Shown piece by piece: positions 1 to 7,497 of a stretch of DNA of 64,000 nt. Origin of the DNA: an uncultured bacterium (GTDB lineage: Bacteria; Bipolaricaulota; Bipolaricaulia; UBA7950; UBA9294); NCBI GenBank assembly GCA_903857865.1, contig CAIOGO010000004.1, forward strand, positions 62,001 through 126,000, in the 5' to 3' direction. The notes under the pieces were generated by a model. The model was not told the origin of the DNA, ran no database searches, and saw only the letters and a list, made by a program, of their open reading frames with translations. The stretch's first letter is position 1. Every line of letters begins with the position of its first letter. Made by a program: the position numbers and the translations under genes.

Positions 1-2
1 AG

Positions 3-731
3 AACGAATGGGCCGACGTCTCTCGTGACCCCATCACGGACATGCATTGCAGGAATGCTGACCTCGTCCAGCGTCTGGCTGGTGGCAGGATTGGCAGGGT
101 GCTCGAGTTGGGGGCCGGGGGCGGACAGAACGCCGCTGCGCTTGCCGATCTGGGCTACTCAGTTACGGCTGTCGAGCTTGTTCCGTCGGTGGCTCAGAAC
201 GCCTTGGAATTGGCCGCCCGGCCGCGGAAGGGGCAGCTGCGCGTCATCGTTGGCGACTTCTACGAGGTCGAGCTTGCGGAACGGTTTGACATCGTCTGCT
301 ACTGGGATGGCTTCGGCGTCGGGTCAGACGACGACCAGCAGCGACTGCTTAGGCGCATCGTAGGTTGGCTCGTGCCCGACGGCTTCGCGTTCATCGAGGT
401 CTATACGCCGTGGTACTGGTCTGGCATTGCCAGATCCGGCATGGCAGGGCGAGAGACGCAGTTCGGGGGCGTCTGTCGGAGATACGACTTCGACGCAAAC
501 GGCTCCAGGATGCTCGACACCTGGTGGCCCGTGGGACGCGAGACCGAAGCGGCGACTCAGTCTCTGCGATGCTACTCGCCGGCGGACCTTCAGCTTCTTC
601 TCAAGGATACGGGACTGTCTCTCGAGTCCGTGGAGCCGAGAGGGGCGTACGATCCCGCGCGGGATCGGTTCGTCGAAGACGCGCCGCTCGAGGAATCCAT
701 GCAGTACCTGGCCAAGTTCGTTCCGGCGTGA
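3..731 (+). CDS. class I SAM-dependent methyltransferase, 5' end cut by window
   Basis: Transfers a methyl group from S-adenosylmethionine to an unknown acceptor. Counting from the ATG at 42, the glycine-rich motif I (VLELGAGGGQNAAALA) lies near residues 20-35. It is followed by the acidic end of the next strand (VTAVEL), a GDFYEV segment and the FDIVCYWDGFG strand typical of the fold. The frame is open upstream of that ATG to the window edge and reads plausible protein (NEWADVSRDPIT), so the true start is probably outside the window. The stop is TGA at 729-731. The family is sure; the substrate is unknown. Confidence 0.85.
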   Translation, partial: NEWADVSRDPITDMHCRNADLVQRLAGGRIGRVLELGAGGGQNAAALADLGYSVTAVELVPSVAQNALELAARPRKGQLRVIVGDFYEVELAERFDIVCYWDGFGVGSDDDQQRLLRRIVGWLVPDGFAFIEVYTPWYWSGIARSGMAGRETQFGGVCRRYDFDANGSRMLDTWWPVGRETEAATQSLRCYSPADLQLLLKDTGLSLESVEPRGAYDPARDRFVEDAPLEESMQYLAKFVPA

Positions 732-898
732 TCGCCTGCACGTGTATCGTGGACCATGGGAGTGCGCCACTCAGGGGTGAGGGCACGGGCTCTACGAAAT
801 CGGTCAGCTTTCGGCTCGCAAACAACTACGTCGAGCGCGTGCGCGTAGAGGGCGGCGGCTGACGGTGGACTCGGGTCCTCCGGGCCAACTGGCTGTCT

Positions 899-1234
899 CT
901 ACGGATTGCGGGCGATGAACTTGACGCCGTTGTCGCCTATCCTGGTGACAGCAATCGGGAGCGTAGCTTCCTTCCCGTGGTTCTTCCACACGATCTCCGC
1001 CGCGCCGGGCTTGACCGCGGACAGAGCGCCCGCTTCGCCCGCCGTGAAGGTTCCGCTGATATCCGAAGGCCTGAAACCGGGTTGCGTCGATGCCGCCGCT
1101 ACGCTCGTCGTTGCCCCGATTTCGACGTAGAGCGTGCCACACATCAGGGCCTTCCCGGCGATCTTCTGTTCCCCAACGACCAGGGACGCGGGTCCGAGGA
1201 AGTTGACTCGCTGCCCCGAGAATGTCGATTTCAT
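899..1234 (-). CDS. hypothetical protein, Ig-like beta-rich
   Basis: A 111-residue protein of unknown function with no signal peptide or membrane segment. The second half (ISGTFTAGEAGALSAVKPG, then AEIVWKNHGKEATLPIAV) resembles the alternating strands of bacterial Ig-like (Big2-type) repeats, as far as can be judged by eye. The ATG at 1234 has no Shine-Dalgarno site but sits 6 nt after a good promoter -10 box, so translation may be leaderless. It is convergent with the methyltransferase and divergent from the acetyltransferase at 1402. The presence of a fitting promoter raises my confidence that it is real. Confidence 0.6.
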   Translation of the reverse strand: MKSTFSGQRVNFLGPASLVVGEQKIAGKALMCGTLYVEIGATTSVAAASTQPGFRPSDISGTFTAGEAGALSAVKPGAAEIVWKNHGKEATLPIAVTRIGDNGVKFIARNP

Positions 1235-1240
1235 GGGCCT

Positions 1241-1269
1241 ATTCTAGCGGGGTCGCGTGGCGCGGCCAA
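1241..1269 (-). promoter_or_regulatory. sigma-70 promoter of the 899-1234 gene
   Basis: On the minus strand, TTGGCC (1264-1269), a 17-bp spacer and TAGAAT (1241-1246). Only 6 nt separate the -10 box from the ATG, so the transcript should begin at or next to the start codon. Confidence 0.6.
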
Positions 1270-1401
1270 CACGGCGGCTCATGCCGAGACGCACCACGGC
1301 ACGGCTCGCAGGCTTTGCGTCCGTCGAGAGTGCCGGTCCCTTGCGTGGGCCGTGTCATCTGCGACCTAGCTTGGCTACGCCCCGACGCGCACAATGTTCG
1401 C

Positions 1402-2475
1402 ATGCCGAAGACTGCAAGTGATCAGACGGCCGGCTCTGCTCTGGTGTCCTTCCGCCCCTTCTGTGACGAGTCCGACTATGCGCGCATGCTCGCGATCCTG
1501 CTGGAGAGTGCGAAGGCAGACCGTGATGACTGGATGCCGTCGCTCGACGAGATCAAAGCGTGGTGCGCCCCGACGGCCAGGTTCGACCCGGCGAGGCAAC
1601 TCGTCTTCGCTTCAATGGCCGGCCGGGGCAGCGGGCTGCTCGGGGCGCCGAGCGGTGAGGGGCGAGGCAATGCCTCGCCCGAGGCGGGTGCCAGTCGTGT
1701 GAGCTGGTACACGACGCGGAATGGAGCGTGCATCTACGCCCAGACGAGCTTCCTTCTTCCCGAGTGGCGACAGCCCGGCGTCTGGCTGGCGCTCGTCCGA
1801 GAAGGCGACCGGCGGATTCGAGAGATGGCGGCCGGCCATCCCTCACTTTCTGAGCGCTACTTCCAGGGCTGGGCGACGGAAAGCCAGACGGAGTGGATCG
1901 CCGCGCTCAAGGCCGAGGGATACGAAGCCGTGCGCCACTTCCGCAACATGGTCCGCACTCTCGACGCGGTCCCTGCTCTCGCGACCGCGCCCTTGCCGGA
2001 CGGCCTCGAGCTCCGGCCCGTGCAGGCCGACCACATGCGCCGGATCTGGGAAGCCCAGGCGGAAGTGAACCGTGAGCTGTTCGAGTACGTCGCCGAGCAG
2101 TGGACGGAGGCGAGGTACCCCGGGTGGCTCGCGGACACATCGCACACGCCGCGCCTCTGGCAGGTGGCGTGGGATGGCGATCAAGTCGCCGGGATGGTCC
2201 TTCCGCGCATCGATGAGGAGGCGAACCAAGGACGGGAGCGCAAACGCGGTCACACGGAGCACGTCTTCGTCCGCCGTCCGTGGCGCGGCCGCGGGCTGGC
2301 CAAGGCCTTGCTTATCCGCAGCCTGCGGCTCCTCAAGGAAGAGGGCGTGGACGAAGCCGAGCTCGGAGTCGATTCGGAGAACGACAGCGGCGCCTACGGC
2401 TTCTACGAGCGCCTGGGCTACGTGACGGAGAGGACCGACATCTGGTTCCGGAAGCCGCTCGACGCGGGGAAGTAG
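1402..2475 (+). CDS. GNAT-family N-acetyltransferase, probably tandem-domain
   Basis: A 357-residue protein, long for a single GNAT domain. The C-terminal half carries a full acetyl-CoA binding region (RRPWRGRGLAKALL) followed by the GVDSENDSGAYGFYERLGY segment, so this half should be catalytic. The N-terminal half looks like a degenerate GNAT copy, as in mycothiol-synthase-like tandem proteins. I chose the ATG at 1402 because the upstream extension is unlike protein and overlaps the divergent promoter region; there is no clear ribosome site. Residues about 78-98 are a Gly/Ala/Ser-rich insert encoded by a DNA palindrome (1660-1680). The acetyl acceptor is unknown. Confidence 0.8.
   Translation: MPKTASDQTAGSALVSFRPFCDESDYARMLAILLESAKADRDDWMPSLDEIKAWCAPTARFDPARQLVFASMAGRGSGLLGAPSGEGRGNASPEAGASRVSWYTTRNGACIYAQTSFLLPEWRQPGVWLALVREGDRRIREMAAGHPSLSERYFQGWATESQTEWIAALKAEGYEAVRHFRNMVRTLDAVPALATAPLPDGLELRPVQADHMRRIWEAQAEVNRELFEYVAEQWTEARYPGWLADTSHTPRLWQVAWDGDQVAGMVLPRIDEEANQGRERKRGHTEHVFVRRPWRGRGLAKALLIRSLRLLKEEGVDEAELGVDSENDSGAYGFYERLGYVTERTDIWFRKPLDAGK
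1660..1680. repeat. perfect palindrome inside the acetyltransferase coding region
   Basis: GGGCGAGGCA (1660-1669), one base, then its exact reverse complement (1671-1680). It encodes a low-complexity stretch (GEGRGNASPEAG) that looks inserted between two ordinary parts of the protein. It resembles in style the intergenic hairpins elsewhere in this window. Confidence 0.7.
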
Positions 2476-2518
2476 GATCCCTCGCTGCGTGAGGGCATCT
2501 CGGGAGAGGGAGATCGTG

Positions 2519-3010
2519 GTGGAGTTCTCGCTACGGGAGTACGAAGCGAGCGACGCTGCGGCGGTGCTGCAGCTGAATGCCGAGTCCGTGGCCGTTCTGA
2601 GCCCGATGGACGCGGATAGGCTTCAGCTTCTCGCGGGAATGGCCAGCCTCCATCTTGTGGCCGTGGGCCCGTCGGGCGTGATCGGCTTCCTGATGGCGTT
2701 CGCAGATGGCACGGACTACGACAGCGTGAACTACCGCTGGTTTGCCACGCGGTTCAAGCGCTTCCTGTACCTCGACCGGATGGTCGTCACTGCACCGTTC
2801 CGGCAAGCCGGCGTAGGGCGCGCGTTCCACGCTGCAGCCGTGCAGCATGCCGCAGCGGCCGGACTGGCGTGGATCGTCGGGGAGATCGACCTTGACCCGC
2901 CGAATCCCGCGTCGCTAGCGTACCACGAGCGACTGGGATTCGTCGAGGTTGGGAGACAGACCCTGCCCAGCGGCAAAGTCGTGTCGATGCGAGCGCGCAG
3001 GATCGTGTAG
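2519..3010 (+). CDS. GNAT-family N-acetyltransferase
   Basis: A protein of about 163 residues with a single GNAT fold: FLYLDRMVVTAPFRQAGVGRAF holds the strand-4 and pyrophosphate loop (Q/RxxGxG/A) and LAYHERLGFVEVGRQ is the usual C-terminal signature. It is related to the family described as predicted GNAT enzymes that acetylate small molecules or protein N-termini. The GTG at 2519 follows a purine-rich AGGGAG by 6 nt and is preferred over the GTG at 2516 or 2489. It starts 43 nt after the previous acetyltransferase, so the two may be co-transcribed. The substrate is unknown. Confidence 0.8.
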   Translation: MEFSLREYEASDAAAVLQLNAESVAVLSPMDADRLQLLAGMASLHLVAVGPSGVIGFLMAFADGTDYDSVNYRWFATRFKRFLYLDRMVVTAPFRQAGVGRAFHAAAVQHAAAAGLAWIVGEIDLDPPNPASLAYHERLGFVEVGRQTLPSGKVVSMRARRIV

Positions 3011-3089
3011 CGCGTCGCGCCCCTCCTTCGTGTTGACAGGCGGCGACCGCTGCCGACTTCTTCCCTCCCATGTCTCTGCGCTCTCTGCG

Positions 3090-3302
3090 GTGAGTTCGGT
3101 CGGGCTTCCTCGGCTGGAGGTTGCGGGAGTGCCCTTCGCGAGCGCGCTTGAGAACGGCGGGACACTGCCCTGGAAGTACCGCGGGACCCCGTACGAGAAG
3201 TCGATCGATCCTGAGGGAGTGACGACCGAGTTCATTCGCTGCCCCGACCCGACGGCGTCGGGCATCGTCGTCAAGATCATCCGGGCGACGATGCCGGAGT
3301 AG
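3090..3302 (+). CDS. small hypothetical protein
   Basis: A possible 70-residue product from GTG at 3090. The C-terminal part reads like ordinary protein (VPFASALENGGTLPWKYRG, then EKSIDPEGVTTEF and IRCPDPTASGIVVKII), unlike the shadow frames around it. I see no good ribosome site and no recognisable family, and the N-terminus is uncertain. It could equally be the 3' remnant of a longer decayed gene. The remainder of the 3011-3441 gap holds only the promoter of the next gene. Confidence 0.35.
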   Translation: MSSVGLPRLEVAGVPFASALENGGTLPWKYRGTPYEKSIDPEGVTTEFIRCPDPTASGIVVKIIRATMPE

Positions 3303-3387
3303 CCGCGAGAGTCGGGACGCCGGGGCTGGCCGTGTGCTTCTGAGAGAGGAGACCCCCGCGGGCACACGTGGTCGGCGGACTCTCTCG

Positions 3388-3416
3388 TTGACGACTCGCT
3401 CGGATGACCCTAGGAT
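3388..3416 (+). promoter_or_regulatory. sigma-70 promoter for the DUF202-like gene
   Basis: TTGACG (3388-3393), 17-bp spacer, TAGGAT (3411-3416). It is followed by a purine-rich leader and the start at 3442. Confidence 0.65.
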
Positions 3417-3441
3417 CAGCGGGCAGAAGAGGTGGATGACG

Positions 3442-3816
3442 ATGAAACTCCGAAGGCGAAGCGGCGACGAATCACTCAACTCCTCCGCTCCTCTTGCGGA
3501 GGAGAAGGACGTCCCGATCCTCGTAGAGGTCCAGCTCCTCATGTCGGAGAAGAGGACCGGCCTATCGATCATGCGCACGGGCATTGCGATTCTCGCGCTG
3601 CCCTTGTCCGTCCTGTCCGTACTCATCGCGACGTCCAAGTACTACGACATCGGTCACATCGTCCACCTGTTCGTCGCCGTCCTCGTCCTGTGCGGCCTGC
3701 TCGTCGGGTTGTCCGTCTACCTCATCGTGCTCGCGTTCCTGCGGATTCGCGCCCTCGATCGCGTGATCCGGCGAGTTCGAGCCAAGTTCCCCAACCTGGC
3801 CGACCTCATTCGTTGA
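3442..3816 (+). CDS. DUF202-like small inner-membrane protein
   Basis: A 124-residue protein with a charged N-terminal tail and two membrane segments (GIAILALPLSVLSVLIA and LFVAVLVLCGLLVGLSVYLI). The stretch VQLLMSEKRTGLSIMRTG just before the first segment matches the conserved NERTFLAWIRTG pattern of DUF202 (YidH) proteins, whose function is unknown. The ATG at 3442 is preferred over the one at 3436 because the AGAGG site is better spaced. It is transcribed alone from its own promoter and converges on the PD40 lipoprotein. Confidence 0.7.
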   Translation: MKLRRRSGDESLNSSAPLAEEKDVPILVEVQLLMSEKRTGLSIMRTGIAILALPLSVLSVLIATSKYYDIGHIVHLFVAVLVLCGLLVGLSVYLIVLAFLRIRALDRVIRRVRAKFPNLADLIR

Positions 3817-3855
3817 GGCACGGGCGGAGCCATCGCGCGTGGCCGCGTCTCTCCC

Positions 3856-5199
3856 TCAAAGCTGCGGTCTCGCCGGGAGCCACCGGGACTCGGTCCAGAC
3901 CGGGTAGCCGCTCGTCTCGCTCGTCAGCCGCCGCACGTTCGTGCCGTCGGCGTCCATGACGTAGATCCGGAAGTCGCCATCCCGCGCGCTCTCGAAGGCG
4001 ATCTGGGTCCCGTCGGGCGACCAAGAGGGGCCGGCGTCCCAGTCATCGTTGTTCGTCAGCCGGCTCTGTCCGCTGCCGTCCGCGTCCATCACGTAGATCT
4101 CGGCGTTCCCGTCGCGCAGGCTGATGAAGGCGATCTTCGTACCATCTGGCGACCACGCCGGCCCGCCGTCGGGCGCCGGATTCTGCGTGAGGTTGTCCTG
4201 GCCAGACCCGTCGGCGTCCATGCAGAAGATCTCTCCTATGCCGTCGCGGTCGCTCTGGAAGGCGATCTTCGTCCCGTCGGGCGACCAGAGGGGGAACCAG
4301 TCGGTCCCCGAGATATGCGAGAGGTTCGTGATGTCTGTCCCCTCGGCGTCCATAACCATCACTTCATAGCTTTCTCCGTCAGGCAAGAGTGTTGGCGCCG
4401 CTTCGCCCTTTGCGTGGACGTGGACTCCCAGGGGCCACAGGGAGTAGAAGACAATCTTCGTCCCGTCAGGGGAAAATGAGGGCCAGCCGTCGAAGTCGGG
4501 GTGCCGCGTCAGGTTGATCGGTCGGCCCCCGTCGGCGTCCATGACGTAGACCTCGTAGTTGCCGTCTCGATTCGTCTGGAAGACGATCTCCGTTCCGTCG
4601 GGAGACCAGGCGGGAAACTGGTCGAGCGCGATGTCGTCTGTCAGACGGCTTTCGCTTGTTCCGTCGGCGTTCACGACGTAGATCTCCTGGTCGCCCGCAA
4701 CGTCTCGTACAAAGGCGACCTTCGTTCCATCGGGAGACCACTGAGGCCATCCCGCCACCCCGAGGGAGGTGAGGTCGAAGGAGTCCGATCCGTCCGGGCT
4801 CGCGAGGCAGATCACGTGGATCATCCCGCGGTCGGCGACGTACAGGATCCCGCGGACCACGGTGAACGAGCCGACGCCGGCAAGCTTACCGTCCACTGTG
4901 ACTGCGACTGCTACGACGTTCGAGTCGCCCTCGGACGTCGGCAGCAGCGGGACGGTGGCGGTGATGCTCGTGTCGCTCCACGAGACGACCGCCGCCTCGA
5001 GTCCTCCGAACGAAACCTCACTTCCGACCTGGGAACCTCCAAAGCCGGTCCCGACGATCGTGGCCTGCGTGCCCACGACGCCGCTCGTCGGGACGAGCGT
5101 GACCATTGTCGTCGCAGGCGGCAAGAAGAGGTCACATCCACCGACGGCGAGGCCCAGTAGAGCAAGGCCGATGCGCACACGAGGGATCCGTCTCTTCAC
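3856..5199 (-). CDS. PD40 beta-propeller lipoprotein with IPT/TIG domain
   Basis: A 447-residue envelope lipoprotein of TolB-propeller type. The signal peptide ends in a lipobox (LAVGGC, Cys22). Residues about 32-115 form an IPT/TIG Ig-like domain (TLVPTSGVVGTQATIVGTGF). The rest is a series of about six PD40 blades with the motif WSPDGTKIAF and the linker YVMDADG. Such proteins are presumed to bind proteins or carbohydrate at the cell surface; no enzyme motif is seen. The start is GTG with AGGAGG six bases upstream. The strong identity among the blades suggests recent internal duplication. It is monocistronic by position. Confidence 0.85.
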   Translation of the reverse strand: MKRRIPRVRIGLALLGLAVGGCDLFLPPATTMVTLVPTSGVVGTQATIVGTGFGGSQVGSEVSFGGLEAAVVSWSDTSITATVPLLPTSEGDSNVVAVAVTVDGKLAGVGSFTVVRGILYVADRGMIHVICLASPDGSDSFDLTSLGVAGWPQWSPDGTKVAFVRDVAGDQEIYVVNADGTSESRLTDDIALDQFPAWSPDGTEIVFQTNRDGNYEVYVMDADGGRPINLTRHPDFDGWPSFSPDGTKIVFYSLWPLGVHVHAKGEAAPTLLPDGESYEVMVMDAEGTDITNLSHISGTDWFPLWSPDGTKIAFQSDRDGIGEIFCMDADGSGQDNLTQNPAPDGGPAWSPDGTKIAFISLRDGNAEIYVMDADGSGQSRLTNNDDWDAGPSWSPDGTQIAFESARDGDFRIYVMDADGTNVRRLTSETSGYPVWTESRWLPARPQL

Positions 5200-5465
5200 G
5201 TTGGACCTCCTTCACTCCCTCCACTCAAGCGAGCCCAGTCTAGCGCGGGCCATGCGGACCGCGAAATTCCTCTCCTGTGTCGTGGAAGGCGACGGGGTCT
5301 TGTTTCCTGCATGCACTGCTGGGATTCCTCTTGCAGATGGCGAGATGCCCGCCCGCCTCAAGCATTGCGTCGAGGATGGCGCGCGGAGCGCATTGGAGCG
5401 CGTTCGCCCATTGCGGGGGTGGCTTGTGGCGACCTCTCCCTCTACCATCACGAACGCGTGAACCT

Positions 5466-6170
5466 ATGACTCCCGCCAAGCACGCATCCTCCTCATCGCG
5501 GCACGCCGTGCTCTTTGCCATCGTGGTCTCCATTGCCTTGCCTGCCTGTGCTCCCGCCACCGAGCGAGGCATGATGCTGCGCGAGATGCCGTTCGCCGTG
5601 AGTGCGGAGTCGCGGTACCTCATCTACCTTCACGGGCGAATCGTTGAAGACCAAGGGATTCGCCCGACGGATCCCCGTTTCGGCGTCTACGAGGTTGAGG
5701 CGATCCTCGCCACGCTTGCTGAGCACGGTTTCCAAGTCATTAGCGAGGTTCGTCCACCCAACGCGGATCCCCTCCAGTACGCGCAGAGGACGGCCGGTCA
5801 GGTCCGCGTCTTGCTTGCCGCCGGCGTGCCGCCGAGCCATATCACGATCGTCGGGATGTCGAAGGGAGGAGCCATCGCCATCCTGACGGCCTCGCTTCTC
5901 CAGAACGACGAAGTCCGGTTCGTGCTTCTTGCCAGCTGCGGCGACGAGATTCTGGTTGACTCCAAGCTCACCATCGCGGGCCGGGTCCTTTCCATCTATG
6001 AAGCCGCGGACGAGATGGCGTCCTCGTGCCAGCCCCTCTTCCGGAGGTCGCCCGGCTCGTCCGCCTTCGAAGAGATCCGCCTCGAGACTGGCCACGCGCA
6101 CGGGGAGTTCTACACGCCGAGGGATGAGTGGATCGAGCCCACGGTGCGCTGGGCGCTGGAGGAAGGCTGA
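5466..6170 (+). CDS. alpha/beta-hydrolase-fold lipoprotein
   Basis: A 234-residue protein with a lipoprotein signal peptide (lipobox LPAC, Cys28), so probably membrane-anchored. LIYLHGR near residue 50 is the oxyanion-hole region, and GMSKGG near residues 129-134 is the nucleophile elbow with serine as presumed nucleophile. The histidine in GHAHGEF near the C-terminus is a candidate for the triad. It is similar in layout to small secreted esterase or lipase-like proteins; the substrate is unknown. The ATG at 5466 is chosen because the lipoprotein signal starts there. No ribosome site is visible. Confidence 0.7.
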   Translation: MTPAKHASSSSRHAVLFAIVVSIALPACAPATERGMMLREMPFAVSAESRYLIYLHGRIVEDQGIRPTDPRFGVYEVEAILATLAEHGFQVISEVRPPNADPLQYAQRTAGQVRVLLAAGVPPSHITIVGMSKGGAIAILTASLLQNDEVRFVLLASCGDEILVDSKLTIAGRVLSIYEAADEMASSCQPLFRRSPGSSAFEEIRLETGHAHGEFYTPRDEWIEPTVRWALEEG

Positions 6171-6198
6171 GTCTCAGGGCAGCCGACGGCCGGGCGGC

Positions 6199-6233
6199 TT
6201 GCATACGGCTCCCCCAGCGCGAGAATCTCGCGC
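6199..6233 (+). promoter_or_regulatory. promoter plus inverted repeat abutting the start codon
   Basis: TTGCAT (6199-6204), 16-bp spacer and GAGAAT (6221-6226) form a weak promoter. GCGCGAG (6217-6223), AAT, CTCGCGC (6227-6233) form a perfect 7-bp inverted repeat that covers the -10 box and touches the ATG at 6234. It could be an operator or an RNA hairpin controlling the start. Confidence 0.45.
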
Positions 6234-6857
6234 ATGCGCGACATCCTGATCGATCAGGCGAGGCGACACCCGCGCTGGGCGCTCGAAGACCTCTACAAGC
6301 TCATCCACCAGGGCGCCATGGGCAGCGAGCACGCGGTGATCGACGAGGCCCACGGTCGCGAGTGGCTCACGCGCGAGCTCAAGGGCCTGGGATCCGGCCC
6401 CGAAGAGCCTCTTCTGGAGCCGATCTCGGGCGACAGGTTGATCGTGCGTGTGCACCTGCGTCCGTTCGCTCGCCTCGGTCTCGATTCCGAGGTCCTGCTT
6501 GCCGCATTCCTGCGTACGGGGAAGGAGTTCCGCGGGTCAACGGACCGCATCGAAGAGAGCTTCTCGGAAGCCGCGAGGCTTGCGCGCGAGGGGCTAATCG
6601 CATTCGACGAGGCGTACGTCGATGGCTTCTTTGCTCGGATGAAAGCCGCTGGGTTCCCGGCGATCCACCACTCTGCAGTCTTCCAGGCCGAGTACCACCC
6701 CGCGTATCGAGTCGTCGCTCGCGCGTTCCTCGCGCGGGAGCTTCTTGCAGCCGTCCTAGGACCGATGACAGGGCTTTGCGATGAGGTGTCCAATGAGGGC
6801 GCTGCCTGCGCTAGGTGCTTTGACTGCTCAGCGCGCGGTACAGGATTTGCACAGTAG
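6234..6857 (+). CDS. conserved hypothetical protein
   Basis: A 207-residue soluble protein. The N-terminal stretch ALEDLYKLIHQGAMGSEHAV and the following LTREL recall an uncharacterised family in which a similar helix is conserved; I know no function for it. The middle has a HLRPFARLGLDSEVLL segment and the later AIHHSAVFQAEYHPAYRVV contains a cluster of histidines. No Shine-Dalgarno site is present, and the ATG directly follows an inverted repeat and -10-like box, so it may be leaderless. The last about 30 residues are cysteine-rich and of doubtful quality. Confidence 0.6.
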   Translation: MRDILIDQARRHPRWALEDLYKLIHQGAMGSEHAVIDEAHGREWLTRELKGLGSGPEEPLLEPISGDRLIVRVHLRPFARLGLDSEVLLAAFLRTGKEFRGSTDRIEESFSEAARLAREGLIAFDEAYVDGFFARMKAAGFPAIHHSAVFQAEYHPAYRVVARAFLARELLAAVLGPMTGLCDEVSNEGAACARCFDCSARGTGFAQ

Positions 6858-6896
6858 AGCAGGCCCGTGTTGTGGCCCTCGCGGCAGCGTCGTCCC

Positions 6897-6925
6897 TTGC
6901 CCGTGTACCCCGCCCGTGCTACATT
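6897..6925 (+). promoter_or_regulatory. sigma-70 promoter of the dinJ-yafQ pair
   Basis: TTGCCC (6897-6902), 17-bp spacer ending in TGC, then TACATT (6920-6925). The antitoxin start lies 22 nt downstream behind a strong AGGAGGTG site. Confidence 0.65.
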
Positions 6926-6947
6926 GACGCAACGCAGGAGGTGGGCG

Positions 6948-7208
6948 ATGGCCAAGACGGAGACGGTGCGAGCCCGGCTCGAGCCGGAGCTGAAGAAACG
7001 CGCAGAGTCAGTGTTTCACCGGCTGGGGCTGAACGCCACTCAAGCGATCACGCTCTTCTACACGCAGGTCGAGCTCCGCGATGGCCTTCCTTTCGACGTA
7101 GTGATTCCCACGTCGACCACTCGGCGGACGTTCGAACAAACGGACAAGGGGCGCGACGTGACCGTCTGCGAGGACGCTGACGAATTGTTCGCCAAACTCG
7201 GCGTCTGA
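6948..7208 (+). CDS. RelB/DinJ-family antitoxin
   Basis: An 86-residue antitoxin of a type II toxin-antitoxin module. The N-terminus (KTETVRARLEPELKKRAESV followed by LGLNATQAITLFY) is the ribbon-helix-helix DNA-binding part shared with DinJ, and the C-terminal tail after residue 60 should wrap the toxin. The AGGAGGTG ribosome site just upstream fixes the ATG at 6948. The stop codon overlaps the toxin start by one base, indicating translational coupling. RelB/DinJ proteins normally repress their own promoter, here at 6897-6925. Confidence 0.88.
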   Translation: MAKTETVRARLEPELKKRAESVFHRLGLNATQAITLFYTQVELRDGLPFDVVIPTSTTRRTFEQTDKGRDVTVCEDADELFAKLGV

Positions 7209-7480
7209 TGCTGGCCCCGGCGTACACGGCGCAGTTTCGCAGGGATGTCGAGCGTGCGAAGCGGCGGGGCAAGAACCTCGAGAAGTGGAAGATCATCGTC
7301 CGCTCGCTGTTGGCTGGGGAATCTTTGGACCCAATTCATCGCGACCATCGATTGTTGGGAAGCTACGTCGGGCGGAGAGAGTGTCACATCGAGTCCGATT
7401 GGCTCCTGATCTACAAGGTCGAGCCGCCCGTCGTCATCTTCGAGCGCATGGGCTCGCATGCCGACCTGTTCCAAGAGTAG
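7208..7480 (+). CDS. YafQ-family mRNA interferase toxin
   Basis: A 90-residue toxin of the RelE superfamily, expected to cleave mRNA on the ribosome. YafQ-type features are visible: FRRDVERAKRRGKNLEK at the start, the DHRLLGSYVGRRECHIESDW core, and the C-terminal FERMGSHADLF with the catalytic-type histidine. The length matches YafQ (about 92 residues). It overlaps the antitoxin stop by one base (ATG at 7208). The module sits beside a nucleotidyltransferase gene that may share the transcript. Confidence 0.88.
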   Translation: MLAPAYTAQFRRDVERAKRRGKNLEKWKIIVRSLLAGESLDPIHRDHRLLGSYVGRRECHIESDWLLIYKVEPPVVIFERMGSHADLFQE

Positions 7481-7497
7481 AGAGTGTGGGCCCCCCG

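Noticed and set aside
803-862. protein-like tail VSFRLANNYVERVRVEGGG after the methyltransferase
   Set aside because: Only about 20 codons and no start; cannot be told from chance.
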